Source: Spinellus fusiger (lineage: Eukaryota; Mucoromycota; Mucoromycetes; Mucorales; Phycomycetaceae). Taken from it: DNA of 64,000 bases. A program made the translations under genes and the position numbers. Within the stretch, counting starts at the first letter, position 1. Every line of letters begins with the position of its first letter. The notes beneath the pieces were generated by a model that was given only the letters and a program-made list of their open reading frames with translations, did not search any database and was not told the origin of the DNA. The stretch covers positions 1 through 64,000 of the forward strand of contig JALLLS010000117.1 in NCBI GenBank assembly GCA_025094145.1. The letters are read 5' to 3'. Below, in pieces: positions 37,720 to 50,439 of this stretch.

Positions 37720-38394
37720 ATGGGTGGTACAATGTAGAATAATTGCTTGTGTGTTCCTTGTGAACATTAGAGGCAACATTATAGCATCGACAAAATACTT
37801 TGTTTTTCCAATACTTGGCGGTCCATAGAAGCGGTAGAAAACAGTAATAAGAATAGAAATGGCAGTACTAATATTGATAATATTAAGAATAGGCATTGTA
37901 AGGGAGATATTTTCACAACACGCCTTTTTCTATTCAGTTATTCATAAAAGTATACAATTTAAATCCTTAAAGTGGCGATATCATAACTTAACACTGCTAA
38001 ATGGTATTACAGGATCGACAAGGTTGAGTAGGAAATTACACATCAGCATTCATGCCTCTGATGTAGTATCAGGTTTTGTTAGTAGGCTGCTATTATTGTT
38101 ATTATTGTTAAATGAAATAAAGGCACTAAAATAGATGAATAGATAAACACATAAGCACATGAATAGATTAACAGATAAACAAACTAAAAACAAAACAGCT
38201 TCTTTTTCTTTTTCTTTTTTCTTTCTTTTAGTATGTGTTTTGATGTTTTAGTAAGGTTGATGTATTAATAATGAAGAATTGCAGTAATTTATGGTATCTA
38301 GAAAGAAAAAGAGAAAGGAAAACATAACACGCATATATATATATATATGTGCAGATACATGTATATGTAAAGAAGAATACAATAAATGATAACG

Positions 38395-39798
38395 TTAGTC
38401 GTCTAAAGGCTTCTGAGCTAAAAAGGCGTAAAGTCCAACATAACTTTTTGTTTCTACCAATTCTTGTTTGGAGGGATATAGAAGAACACTCTTGTGTGCA
38501 GGCGGGATTTCCATGACTAGTTTTATCATGGGTGTAATGGCATCCATAATGGCTTTGTAGACTTCATAGTATGCTTCTCCAACCAATCCACCCCAACCAA
38601 GAGGAACTTCACGGTATTCACTTTGCAGAATGGTCATTCTGGCATCACTCAGCATCATATCTAGTTTAGCACCCGCTGTTTTATCGATTCCTCTTATAGC
38701 ACAGAACTTTTCAACTAATACATCCATAAGCCAAGTGCTTGAAAGAAGAATACAGTCGCTTACATATCGATGGGATCAATTTGGAGTCGTACAGTGAAGG
38801 TTCTAGGTCTTCTTTAACTATTGGAGAATCAGATTCTTGATGTGCTCTGACCTCTAAAAGCAAAAGAAGGTGTTCAGAAATAAGATTAAAATAAAGAAAA
38901 AAGACAAAGGGGAAAAAAGTTTTTCTGTTCATTTTGTTACTTGTAAAAGATAGCTCTAGAGATCATTTACCTTCTGTCACTGTAGAGTAGAAATCACTTC
39001 CTCCTTTTGATATCTATTGCTATAAGTCATGATAGCATCAGAGCCACCTACCGTTAAATCCATATCGATGCATTGGAATAAGCCACCATCCTTTAATACT
39101 CTACGTATCTCAAGCATAATTCGTGCCCATTCGTCTGACTTGAATGCAAGGGCTACAAATCTATCGACGAGCGGTGTTAGGGGTAACTGTGGTACCATCT
39201 TTCTGTAGCTTGACCAGAAGTCTTCTTACCTCAATTGTATAAAATCTATCATGACGTGAGTTGAGAATTATTTTTTGGTTTCTTACCAAATGTTTGATCT
39301 GGAAATGGTAAGCCATGCAGCACATTGGCACAGTGAAAACTTAAGTTTACAGGCCGAATAATTTGCGGCCACATGGCACTCATATCTACACCTGTAAAAT
39401 GGCAATTCGGGTATTCAAGACTTGTTTGGCAAAGCCAAGTTGCTGGTCCACAGCATACATCAAGGATGTGTAGCTCTCCACCTTGAAAATCCAGTCTTTT
39501 GGTGGCTTCTGTCATAATATTACTATAAAATAGTCACTTGAATGTCAAACAACTCAAGTTACCATCCCAGGAGTTCCTTTGTAAGGAAGTGTTCTTCGTG
39601 TAATCTATCAATCTCTCTGTCATCCATAGGCAGTGGATAAATGCTGTCTTGTTCTGTATGGTATATTCGTCCTTCGATCATCTGTTTTCCCTGCAGCACT
39701 GTTGTATTTTTCTCTAGACTCAAGTCTTTCAATGGTTTAGGGCGGTGAGTGAGTCGTAAATTGGAGGATTGGTTCGAGTGAGAGAATAAATTGCCCAT
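38395..39798 (-). CDS. SAM-dependent methyltransferase
   Basis: The minus-strand model has exons 39798-39563, 39522-39287, 39245-39230, 39160-38998, 38851-38793 and 38737-38395, total 350 aa. ELHILDVCCGPATWLCQTSL is methyltransferase motif I, with FTGVDMSAMWP as motif II and NVLHGLPFPDQTF|DFIQL as the substrate/SAM-pocket region. EIRRVLKDGGLFQCIDMDL is the motif III/post-III strand. The C-terminal part (PLGWGGLVGEAYYEVYKA) matches the class I fungal methyltransferases I associate with Mucorales. Exon 3 is only 16 nt. The first three introns are well supported; the last two use unusual donors (GTGATT, GTACGA) chosen only because they restore frame, so a frameshift near 38730 is an alternative. 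Substrate unknown; an N-terminal glycine invites N-myristoylation. Confidence 0.75.
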
Positions 39799-42700
39799 AT
39801 TTGAAAGTATTAATATAATATGTGTGCGTATATAGAAAGAAAAAGAAAAGAAAGAGAATAAGCGAAGAGAAAGAAAGAAAGAAGCAAAACTAAGAAATAA
39901 GGCTAATAATAAAAAATAAAAAATAAAAAAAATAAAAATAAATAAAAATAAAAATAAAAATAAAAAATAAAATGAAGCAAGGAGACAAGTTTACTTTATG
40001 CACAGTATTACATCCAAATGAGAAAGATATCTCAGCAGTCCGTTCAACCTATTTTAGCTCATCGTAACAGTCAAAGGGGATTCTGGCAGTGCTCAAACTT
40101 AGTTTAAAAAGATCCTCTCCTCTTTGTTTCACTATTGATTAAGCGTCCCATCTGTTTGTAATCAGTAACTAATATTATCTAATTTTTTATTTATTTTTTA
40201 CTCTATTTTCACCCCTTTTGTCCAATTCTTATCAATAGAGCTGTCTACCTGATAAGGTACGTAAACTGTCATTTACATAAGTGCTACGTAAATCTCCGTT
40301 GGTTCATTTTGAACTCAATGCTTTAACTCAACGTTCACAGTGATTAACTCTATCTCATCTAGCTTTTTTAAAATAGGCAAACATTTGAAGCAACTGTTTA
40401 TACCAAAATCAACCAAAGTACACTATGGATTCCAAAGATAGGAGTAAAAAAAAGAGGGAGTTTAGTGAAATAATTTAACATGCACATCAATAAATATACC
40501 TTTTTTTTCTTCCATTTCTTTTCTTTTCTTTTCTTTTCTCGACGATAGAAAATAATTATGGCAGACAACGGAGTAAAAACTCAATATTTGGTCATTCAGA
40601 CTTTACAAGAGGGAGGGTCCATTGAGGGATTTCAAGCATAAAAACAAAAAGGCCGAAGAGGCTTCATTAATGTTTGTTAAGTTGATGATAAGAAAAGAAA
40701 AGAACCGGAGAAATAAAATAAGTCTATTATTTAAACTATAATGCTAGTTTTGTATTTACAAGTGGTCTACTATTACCTATTTATATCAAGCACCCATTAT
40801 ACTTTTTATTTTATTTTACTATATTACATTATATTATATTACATTATATTGCATTCTATGCATATATGTATAGATACCAAGATACCATTGACATAGAGAT
40901 CTATTGATACAGATCTGCTCATCCATTGATAGGCCAATGGAGCATTCGATTTGTTAATAACCAAAGCTCTTAAATATAGTATTCTTTCATTATGACAATT
41001 TAATAGCTAGATTGGACCAATGATAATAAATATAATATAATATATTGATGGAGAACTCAGACAGTAAAGTGACATCTTACTGTCTTTTGTATTATTATAT
41101 TTACACATTTCTATCGTCAATGTCGCTCTTCATAAGTTTCACAAGTTCACGTCATTTATTCCAAGATACAAATTTAGAAAGAACAAAGAACTAATGTACT
41201 TTCACAGTTGTTTAAAGTCACTAAGCTACATAAAAGTAGAATACTGAATTACGATTCTGCTTTATTTCTCCGTGCGTTAATATTCTGCTCATCCCTTTAT
41301 TTTCCCCCTGATGAAAGCGAACCACATCCATAGTCCATTGTTTGCTGGAATTGATTTGACTGTTATATAAACATAGCCTACAAATATACCTACAAGAGCA
41401 ATTCATGTTATAGATACAGTATTACAAAGGTACTGAGCATCAGATACCCTTCTACACTGATACATCAAGTAAAGTGATATGATCTTTTTTATCCCTATCC
41501 ACTCATGCAGCAATGCAAGCAAATTGGGTGGAACATAAATGATTAGCCATGTAACAGCTAAACAACACTTTCAAATCACGACAGAGAGCCCCAAGCAACA
41601 TGGTGCTTGGATGTTTTAGGAATTTTTTCAAATAAACAGCCAACAATGTATGTCGTTTTGGTGGGTATGGAAAAACTCCATTGTGCACTCAAATAAGCCA
41701 CATTATAAATCACAGTAGGGTATGCTTATTGTTTATGAATGTATGTGCTTAATGTTTTATATCTTCATTATTAAACAAGCCCTCTACAAATTCATTGATC
41801 TACTAAAAAAAGAAAGTGACAAGCCGAGCCTTGCAATTTGAAAGTTTTTAAAAAGGGTATTAGCCAAGCTTACACAGTGGATAGCAGAAAGATTCAAATG
41901 CTTACTTCTTCAATACATCCTTCTATACCAACCTGGCAATGCATTATTGACAAAAAAAGATATCTTCAGCCATTACTGACAGCACCTCCATAGTATGACT
42001 AAGATAATGGCCTATTTTTTTGTGTTTTCTCTTTTATTCTCTACATTGCAGTTTGACGGATTAACACAATAAATAAGCCAGCCTTCCATTGTATTGCACC
42101 GCTCCTTTTCAGTGTTTTTGTGTCTTTTTAGGGTTAGAGTTGTTGCTATAGTGTTCTTATAAGCAGCCCATCACCCACCAATTGTTTCTTGTAGATAATA
42201 GAGTCAGCTACATTCTAATGACATGGAGAACTGATATCATTTATTTACTATTAACATTTACATTTTGCTACTCTATTCTTGATAACTGAACCAATACTGT
42301 GTTGAGATCGTGTTACTTAAAGTTCAGTCACACTTATGTCTTATAATGCTCTGCCTATCTTTCTTTCAATACATACCGCACTCATCATAATACACACTAC
42401 AGTTAAGTATATGTTGTGTAATAATATACTTACATTTTTTTTAAATAATGGAAAATATGAACCCATCCTTCATATTAGAGTTGACTATACTTAGTGACAC
42501 TTTTCATTGAATGAATAGGCATTCTGATTCCTGTGTCTATCTATGTTCATAAAATAATGACAAACAGGTGAAGCTCTCTACATTGAATCCCTTTATTTCA
42601 TTTGCAATATTAAGTAGGCTATGTTGTTTCTCAATAGAACCCAAGATGTATCAAACAACTAATGTTTGTCGCACACTTAAATATTGATTCCAATGTCAAA

Positions 42701-44753
42701 CACTGCTAAAAGGGTAGTGCAAGATCTCCATGTTACTTGGTGCACTACAAAAATGAAAAAGTCGTGCTACACGGAAAACGACTGTACTCGCCGTATGTAG
42801 GCACTGGGAATACGCCCAGCTCTATATATTTTGTATCTCCCCCTTTCTCTTCTTATTTTTATCAGCATTCAAAAGTAGGTGTTGATTTGAAAAGTAACAA
42901 TAAAAACTCTGTATTCTCTTTTTCCCTGAGAGTGAGCGAGTGAGCGAGTGAGCGAGCATTGGAATATATATATAAATAAATAAATAAATAAAAAGGCTAT
43001 AGAGAAGGGCATTGAAAAATAAAAGGTACTTTCTTTCATTCTTCTGTCTTATTATTCCGGGTATTTTCAATTTTCCCTGTCCTTTTATCTTCTATTCTTA
43101 TACGATGATTTATATACCCAATATGGGTTTGGTACCCCACACCTATAGTCCAACAGTATGAAGATGAATTTCCTCGTCTCTCTTTTGAAGTGTTGCTCTG
43201 TTGTGTTTTCTCCCTAACCTTGTTTTTAAGTCATAGTATCATGAACACCAAGTATACTGTATTTTTCTGTTTTTATTTCTAATGAAAAGATATATAGGAT
43301 CACCCCATCTACCTTGAGAATATATTCAAAGGTATTAATGTCTAAGAAAAAAGAAAGAAAGAAAGAAAAGCAAAAAACCTTTTTTATTTCATTGGATAAG
43401 ACACTATGGTGGCGTTGCTTCTCGATTAGCATAACAACGAGAGGAATATGAATATGAATTAAAGAAGACAGTTGCATGAGTAACTATAGATACTTGTATT
43501 TGACTTCAAATATTGGATTGCCAGGGTAATCATCTAACAAATATAATACACCTATTGTTGACTAGAAGGGATGACATTTAATAGAGATGTATTTTGAATT
43601 TCTATATCTTTTTTTAGAATACAACCATTGATTAAAGTAACCCATTTGGCTTTACGCCAGCTCAAATGAAACAATATATGAATATGAATATGAATATGAA
43701 TATGAATGTAGATATAGATATCAATATAAATGAATGGATATAAATACATATTAATATACACTACTGGAGTTAAAACATGCTACACCGTCACCACCAGAGA
43801 CATGTATGTCTTGTTTTATTTGGCATTAGTGTTGGTGTATTGACAAAGGCATGTTGAAATATAGAAATGAGATGATATTATTGCATACAGAACATGGCAT
43901 ACCATACAATACTTTAATAAGGAGATCGAGTATACATACGTTGAATATAGCATGCCTATTATGAGTATGCACAGATAGCTAATGTTTTGATATGAAGCAA
44001 TGTATTTTTCATTCACAGGAAATATAATTTACTTTGTTGGTAAATAGAACAATAGTATATTGGAATACAAGCGATTACACAATGTATTTTTACTATTGTG
44101 TTGTGTCTCCAATAGTGTTAATACTTTTTTTTCCCCATAAACACGATAAACTAAAAAAAAAAGTCCCTGTTTCTGATTATTTATCTGTCTGTGTTTTTGT
44201 TCCTCCGACAAATCTATCCATTAAAAGTATTTAGAGCACACAATATACGTAAGGTACTTTTATAGATAAACTTGCTATACATTATTTCACAGTTAGAGAA
44301 ACAGTAGATGTTCAAGTTAAAAGATGGTACAGAGATATTTACGCTACTGTTTTATGTTGTGTATTTAATGGCACATGCAGCTGTCTTGGCAAAAGATCAC
44401 AAGAATTTTAGGACATCCATTCCATCTGTCTTCGTGCAATGTTTTTATTTTTTTTTATTTTTTTTAGAAATAGTCACTATGTTATTGACCATTCTTGGCC
44501 AATCATTTTATAGTCAACATTTTTTATACACTACTATTAGCCACTTGGCCCATTGCGGGTCATGACTGCTAGCCCTTTGGGTGTGTAGATCAAGCCAATG
44601 CTTATCAGAATTGTGTGTTTTACAGTGTTGATATCTATTTTTGGGATTCAGATTTCGAAGTAGCATTATAATGTCCGGTGAAAGAATACATCAAAAAAAA
44701 ATAGACGTGACCGTTTTTTACGAATGGCTAACTGCCAAGGAGCTCATTTTTAA
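39799..44753. other. AT-rich intergenic stretch
   Basis: An (A)nT array at about 39905-39975 lies just upstream of the methyltransferase start. A 27-codon ORF at about 40559 (MADNGVKTQYLVIQTLQEGG start) has good context but no recognisable match. GAATAT(GA) units lie at about 43675-43705. No other gene is supported. Confidence 0.4.
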
Positions 44754-44757
44754 TATA

Positions 44758-46095
44758 CAGCCACACCCAATTGACTTTAATACTTGCCTAAATTTTAATA
44801 AAAAACCTTTTTTTTTGCATAAAACTCCTTTTCTTTCTAAGTAGTGTTAAGCCAACTCACTATGTCAGATACATTTTCAGAAACTCACATTTGTGGAGAA
44901 TAGGATAGGGCAAAAGATAGAAGATGATGGGGCATTTATTACATATTTAAGGCTGGATTAAAATTGACTGTCCCAACAAACGTAGTTGAGATGAAAAAGC
45001 CCACAGTTCAAAATAGTATCAGAAACATCAAAGTTAGTGGGTCATCATTGCGTTTAAAGAGTCATGGAAAACATATATAAAAAAGCCAGTGAGAGGGACC
45101 TCAGACAACTGAAAAAGGTCATTAGAGAGGACACATTTGCCTCATATAATCAGCTGAAATTGGAAATGCTGAGGATTCAGGTTGATGTATATAAAAACAC
45201 CATTATCAGCTACTGCAATTAGTTAGGGTTTGGATCTTTTTCTCTAGCTCACAACCCAGCCTTAACTGAAAAACACAAAGAGAAACGGCTTTGTTGAGCT
45301 AAAGAACATGTCAATTGGACGAACGACCAGTGGAAAGGCGTTATCTGGTCTGATGAGTCCAGGTGCACCGTGAAAAGGAACGATGGAGGTGCCCCTGTCA
45401 TCAGAAAAGTTAGAGAAAGGTATGATCATAATTCTATTGTTCCAACAACAAAGTTTGGTGGCGGAGGGGTCATGCTTTGGAGCTGTTTTTGGGCGGGCGG
45501 ATTTGGTTCATTAGTCTTTGTTGATGGTACTGTAAACTAAGACGAGTATATCAATATTTTGGCTGGTGAATTCCATCCTTGGTTCATGGAATTGCATCAG
45601 AAAGAGGATAGGGCGTTTCTGTTACAAGAAGATGGTACTAGCTGTCATACTGGGGCCTATGCCAGATGGTGGAAGGAGACACATCAAATTAGGGGCTTTG
45701 AGTACTGACCCACACAAATACTATACTTGAACACAATTGAACATGTTTGATATGCCTTGGAAAGAAAAATTGAGGAAATAAGGGTATCTATTACCAATAT
45801 TGAAAGTTTGAAGGCTCTACTTGCAGAGGAGTGGGAGAGGGTTGGTGTTGAACTTGCACAACGATGAGTTCTGAGTATGACAGATAGATGCCAGGCTGTC
45901 ATTGATGCCAAATGAGGGCATACAAAATATTAATTGTATTATTATTATCTATAAATAAATATATTAAGCTTTGGTGTGTTAAAGTTTGAAGCTTCTAGAT
46001 CAAATTTAAAGTGTTTTATGTAATGTCGAACATATCCTAAATATTTCGTCCTAATATTAATTTTCAAAAGTATTAAATTCAATTGGGTGTGGCTG
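44758..46095 (+). mobile_element. Tc1/mariner element with both terminal inverted repeats
   Basis: The 5' end CAGCCACACCCAATTGACTT and the inverted 3' end CAGCCACACCCAATTGAATT match over about 28 bp with one early mismatch. Both ends are flanked by TA, the Tc1/mariner target. The element is about 1.34 kb, typical of the superfamily, and encloses a transposase pseudogene. Confidence 0.88.
44950..45930 (+). pseudogene. Tc1/mariner transposase, dead
   Basis: Recognisable features are VIREDTFASYNQL in the N-terminal half, IWSDESRCTVKR (first catalytic Asp), GGGGVMLWSCFW, LLQEDGTSCHT (second Asp), and LNTIEHV-stop-YALERKI corresponding to the DLNPIEHVW block before the third acidic residue. A frameshift lies near 45080, and stops interrupt at least six places. 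Most sit where Trp is expected (C-stop-AKEH, EY-stop-PTQ, HV-stop-YAL, QR-stop-VLS), one at an expected Gln (VN-stop-DEY). The element cannot encode its own transposase. Confidence 0.85.
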
Positions 46096-46586
46096 TATAA
46101 GAAGATTTTCACAAATTTTTGCCGCATTTGTCATAAAGACATTTTCTATCATTGGAGCTACAACCCTTTTTGAAAATATTAACTCATACTACTAAACTGA
46201 GAAAGGGATACCATCAAATACCAAGAGATAATCATTGATAGATTTCAATAGCATACCACTGAAGCTAAATACTAGTAGTATAGAATTATAAAAAAGACAG
46301 CAATACAAAGTAATAAACATCAGAGCTTAACTACCTGTAAACTGACCGGATTATCTTTGGACTAACAAGCCATTGATGACACACTTTCCTTTAAGAACTT
46401 GTCGCATTTTTTCAGAATATTTTGTCTAGGAAAACACATGAAATTTGTCCCATCATTAAAATGAAACTCTCTATTGTTAATTCATCTGTCTGGTCCTATT
46501 ACTTTTCTTCTTTATATAAATAGCTAGTGTGGCAATTCTTTTTCCCTTTTTCTCTTTTTCTCTTTTTCTTCTCTTTCTTTTTACAT

Positions 46587-47560
46587 GGAACCGTCTTTAA
46601 GAATGACAGCCTTAAAGAGCTCCATGAGCGGCATAGGGTGAAGGTCACAGTACATCCAACATCTTCAATAACTTGTATCTAAAGTTCACCATCTGGTGTC
46701 ACCCATTTTCATTCCTAAAGTACATCTTTATTCATGAACTGGAAGATGATCCTAGGTTTCTTTTAGAAGACTTTATCAATGATACTCTTTTTAAAGAAGT
46801 TTTCTAATCTTTTTTAACAAATTACAAGCCGAGAAAAGTAAAGGTTCCAGAGAAAGAAAGAGTTTACAAAGAACTAGTGTTGAAGTACAGAGAGCACTAC
46901 TTTCAATGTTGTTCATACAATCCAATAGACATGAGGCATGCTCACCAAGTAGCTTTATGCCAAACAACTACGATGGTTACTGCTTGTATTAGCGGCATTA
47001 CGCTTCAATTCGAAAACAAGCACCGAATGTTCCTCAACCTGTTGTTCAAGAAGAAAGAAGCCCGTTGTTGGAAAAAGAGATGAAGAACAAGAAGAGTAAA
47101 GAGGAAATTGGAGCTGCTAAAAAAAGTCATAGACTAAATTCGCAAGGTCAAGTTGGTTGTCTCATCAAGAAGAGTAGAAGATGTATGTGGGGATTCTCTT
47201 TCTGAATCCAGTGTAGAGATGATTCGCAACTTGTTTGATTCGTATACTACGGACTACAAGTTCCCAAAAGGATCTATAGATTACAACTGCAAGGCCAGCT
47301 CTTTGAAGCATTTAAAAACGTACTACAGACTCTCGAATATGTGTCTGGAACTTCAAGATAAGTCTTTCAGCTGCTTATGAAGATCATCTTTGGCATCGTG
47401 TTTGGAATAAAGATGGGGTGGCTGCCTTGAACTTTCGACATAGTCTTTATGGTTTACATGAGAATAAGAAAAGACCAGAACAATTTTCGTGTTCAAACAA
47501 TGCAGCTCCTTCCACAGGTTTGAAAATAAGACACTTCTTTGGCTATCAGTAGTCGACAAC
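46587..47560 (+). pseudogene. Degraded gene, probably from a mobile element
   Basis: Pieces in shifting frames read as protein: TVFKNDSLKELHERHRVKVT, KFTIWCHPFSFLKYIFIHEL, NYKPRKVKVPEKERVYKELV, HYFQCCSYNPIDMRHAHQVA, VVSSRRVEDVCGDSLSES and FPKGSIDYNCKASSLKHLK. Stops and frameshifts separate them. I recall similar blocks in abundant repeated genes of Mucorales but cannot name a family. It lies 490 bp beyond the Tc1/mariner element. Confidence 0.5.
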
Positions 47561-47609
47561 AAAAAAAATAATTAATTTTCCTGTACAGTTATCGCTGTAC
47601 TGTACAAAG

Positions 47610-47654
47610 TAAAGTGAGTAGTAAAAAGTAATATATTTTTTACTACTCACTTTA
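47610..47654. repeat. Perfect 18-bp inverted repeat, 9-nt loop
   Basis: TAAAGTGAGTAGTAAAAA at 47610-47627 pairs exactly with 47637-47654. A second, smaller hairpin (GTACAG/CTGTAC) lies just upstream. It may be a terminator-like structure or the tip of a small inverted-repeat element after the dead gene. Confidence 0.85.
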
Positions 47655-48059
47655 AAGATATAGTCTTGATTATTGATATGCATAATACGTAGAAAAATAT
47701 GGATGTTTATCTGATCCCAAGAAATTCATGACTTTTTCAACAAAATTGTGATTCTTTGCATACAAATAAAACATACACATCAGGAGATTTTTGGGATATA
47801 TAAGGAAATATCCTGAGAATAAAATTGCAATATTCTTATGATTGGCTAATATGTTTGAAAATGCTTTTTTCGCTGTGTAAATGAACTATTTCAAACTCTA
47901 TCTGTCTATTCTAGCAATGATGATTGACTTTGCAATTAAAAAGTATAGAATTAGCTGTAAAGACAAGAAACAGAACAAAAATCACTCCAGAATTAAAACT
48001 CAGTTGTTGGTATTCTTCTCTTAACATAATGTGTTATCCTTAGGCCCACAGTATTTGTA

Positions 48060-49135
48060 GCATAACAATGTTTAAAGAATATTTATTATAGGACACACTG
48101 AATTAACTCTAGTGGTCATTGTCCATAAAATAGAACCAAACTCAATTATATTGAGAGCTGTATAGTCATTCATTGACACACTATCCATAATTACTTGAAC
48201 AGCTATATTATTGTAACTGGTATTAACAGTGGTGATTAATGATAATGTTGATAATGTAGAGGAATTTGACCCGGACATTCCAGGAGACATTATTATTGTA
48301 TAAATTAGATTAATCTAACATAATCTGAAAAGTATATAAGTGGTTGTGAATGTTGTAGTATAAAACTTTGAGAAATACTGTTTCATCTGAACTAAAGAAT
48401 AAAGAGACTGTAAAGAGACAGAACTTTATCCAAGAAAATAGATTGCTTTTTATTTGGTGGAATAGACAACTCTTTATATACTAATCAATTGCCATGGTTA
48501 CACTTATATGCTTGTAGTTGAGTCTACACACATGACCCTGATTACTTATCAATGTTAATGCAATTGATGAGTATTACTTATATTAGACATGTCTCTGTAT
48601 TGACTCTGGATACAACAAGTACAACTCTTTTATTACCAAACACGCCTATTGTTCCTGGTCGTTTCATAACAACAAGGCATTATTTCTAACCCTGTCCTTT
48701 AGGCTCAAGGCAAATAGAGTGTGAATTGTTTGACTTATAAATTTCATGTGAAGGATAGTAAATACATCACTAGAATAGAGAAGGAAAATTATTTGTTTTT
48801 ATATTATTTTTTGTTATTTCCCACACTGCACATACAATTTGATATTTAAGTACTTGTCAAGATGAGCATAGCTGAGCAAAGTAATGTACTATTATTAACA
48901 AAGAGAAACAATAGAAGGAAGTTGCAGACACTAACGAAGACTGTTTTAGAGATGAAAAGGTAATCAGTGTCTTCATCTAGGCTTGAGCTCATTGTATTCC
49001 ACAAGACACTCACTGCATTGTTATTAAGTAGAGGCTCTCAGGTTAGTCTCAGGCAGTCTAGGTGGTCTTCTATACTATCAATACTGTCTAGGGTATATTC
49101 TTTAGTGGTATCTATCTCCCAAAGATAAAACACAA
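48060..49135 (-). mobile_element. Internally deleted, inverted copy of the element at 1-3502
   Basis: Read on the minus strand, 49110-49030 resembles positions 1-90 (ATACCCTAGACAG, AGAAGACCACC), 48940-48715 resembles 300-545 (TTAATAATAGTACATTAC, TCATCTTGA), and 48290-48064 resembles 3360-3502. The last part includes the C-terminus LWTMTT-x-VNSV and the AATAAATATTCTTTAAACA tail. About 2.8 kb of coding sequence is missing; the gap holds the unrelated 48351-48674 segment. Confidence 0.72.
48351..48674. mobile_element. Possible solo LTR nested in the deleted copy
   Basis: A 324-bp segment is bounded by TGTTG and CAACA. On the minus strand it has a TATATAAAG box followed by AATAAA. These fit an LTR, but no target-site duplication is visible and no internal retrotransposon is nearby. 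Confidence 0.3.
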
Positions 49136-50439
49136 TGCCTTTAGGGTGTGGATTCTATTACTATGAAATAATACACTTGGGCAGTAGCTATAGTCATACT
49201 ATATTATTAGCTATATTATTATAATACAATCTGATGTTGAGGTATCCATAAAAGGAAATAATAATTTAGACATGTAATAAAGGGCACTTGGGTTATCAAC
49301 AGGACCACTAGAGAGATAAATTGGTAGTAGTTCAGTCTCTATCAGGGACAACACAACAGAGTTTTGACACAGAGTCTGGTTTAAGGGACTCCAAAAGGTA
49401 CATGAACAGGAACACAACACACAATTTGAACACAACGGGTAACTAGGCAACTATTCTTTAAGCAATCCTTGCTTCTCTCAACAGTTCCAACGATATTTAA
49501 CGTTAACAAAAAGGTTGATACTTTATTGAATGTTCAGACTGTATAGTTTTTATACACTGTTTTCCTTGTGTTGTTAGCTACATCTAATTTTATCTCATGC
49601 GCCTCCAACACTGTGTATGCATGACGAAAATGTCGACTATCCATACTATAGCCGAGGCTATATCAGAGATACTTGCAAACCTTTTGATTTTAACCACAGT
49701 TCCATAAAAGAGTAAATTTTTGGACCCTCGTGAAAGGAAGGAGATATCATTGCTTAAAGGCCAGAAAAATCTCCTGGTGTGTAAATGACTGTCTTCCTTT
49801 CATAGCTTAATGTGGGTTTTATAATTGCTTTAAAAATTTTTTTTTGGATGTGCTTGGAGATTACACATCTTTACCTGTCTGATCTTTCACACGTTATAAA
49901 TTCTTGAACACATATTAGTATACGATTACCAATTAGTTCCCTGAAAATAAACACAATGGCCAGCATAGATGATGAGAGTAAAACTCGCTGTATTTATGTA
50001 GATACTAAGTCTATTCTGACTCTTCCGTAGTGTATATTTGTATGTATGTACGTGTGTGTGTGTGTGTACTAATTCTACTGCTCTAATGGACTCAGAAGAG
50101 TAATAACCAAGTAGCATGGTCTATTCTTCTATTCTTCTACTTTCTGATCCAATAATTTGATCTTCAATTTCTGATTTCTAAGGCTCAATTTCCCTTTTTT
50201 TTTTCTTCTATTTTTCTGTTATGCATTCTTCAGCTTTAAAAACCATTTCTTTTTTCTTTTTCAAACACAGCAATTCAGAGAGAGAGAGAGATGGATTCAT
50301 ATTTTCCACTCCAACCTCCCTTGCTTTCTCTTTCTCTCCTATAAGAAGCAACAAGGCTACCGTGACTGTGCTCCATTCCAAGTCACTGTTATGCGGAGTC
50401 TATTCCATTCTCCCTCTTCTCCCTCTCCCTCTCTATTCC
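49136..50439. other. Intergenic
   Basis: No supported gene. A (GT)n run lies at about 50052-50068 and pyrimidine-rich leader DNA lies before YAE1. Confidence 0.4.

Noticed and set aside
39203..39229. 27-nt intron in the methyltransferase
   Set aside because: A 69-nt intron ending at 39161, with a CCTAAC branch-like site, gives the expected family sequence instead.
44950..45930. Classical RIP of the mariner element
   Set aside because: Stops are mostly TGG to TGA, a GpG rather than the TpG/CpA context; RIP is also not established in Muc-type fungi. Kept only as a transition-bias observation.
49211..49450. 79-aa minus-strand frame next to the deleted copy
   Set aside because: No motif and no sign of splicing or similarity; probably chance.
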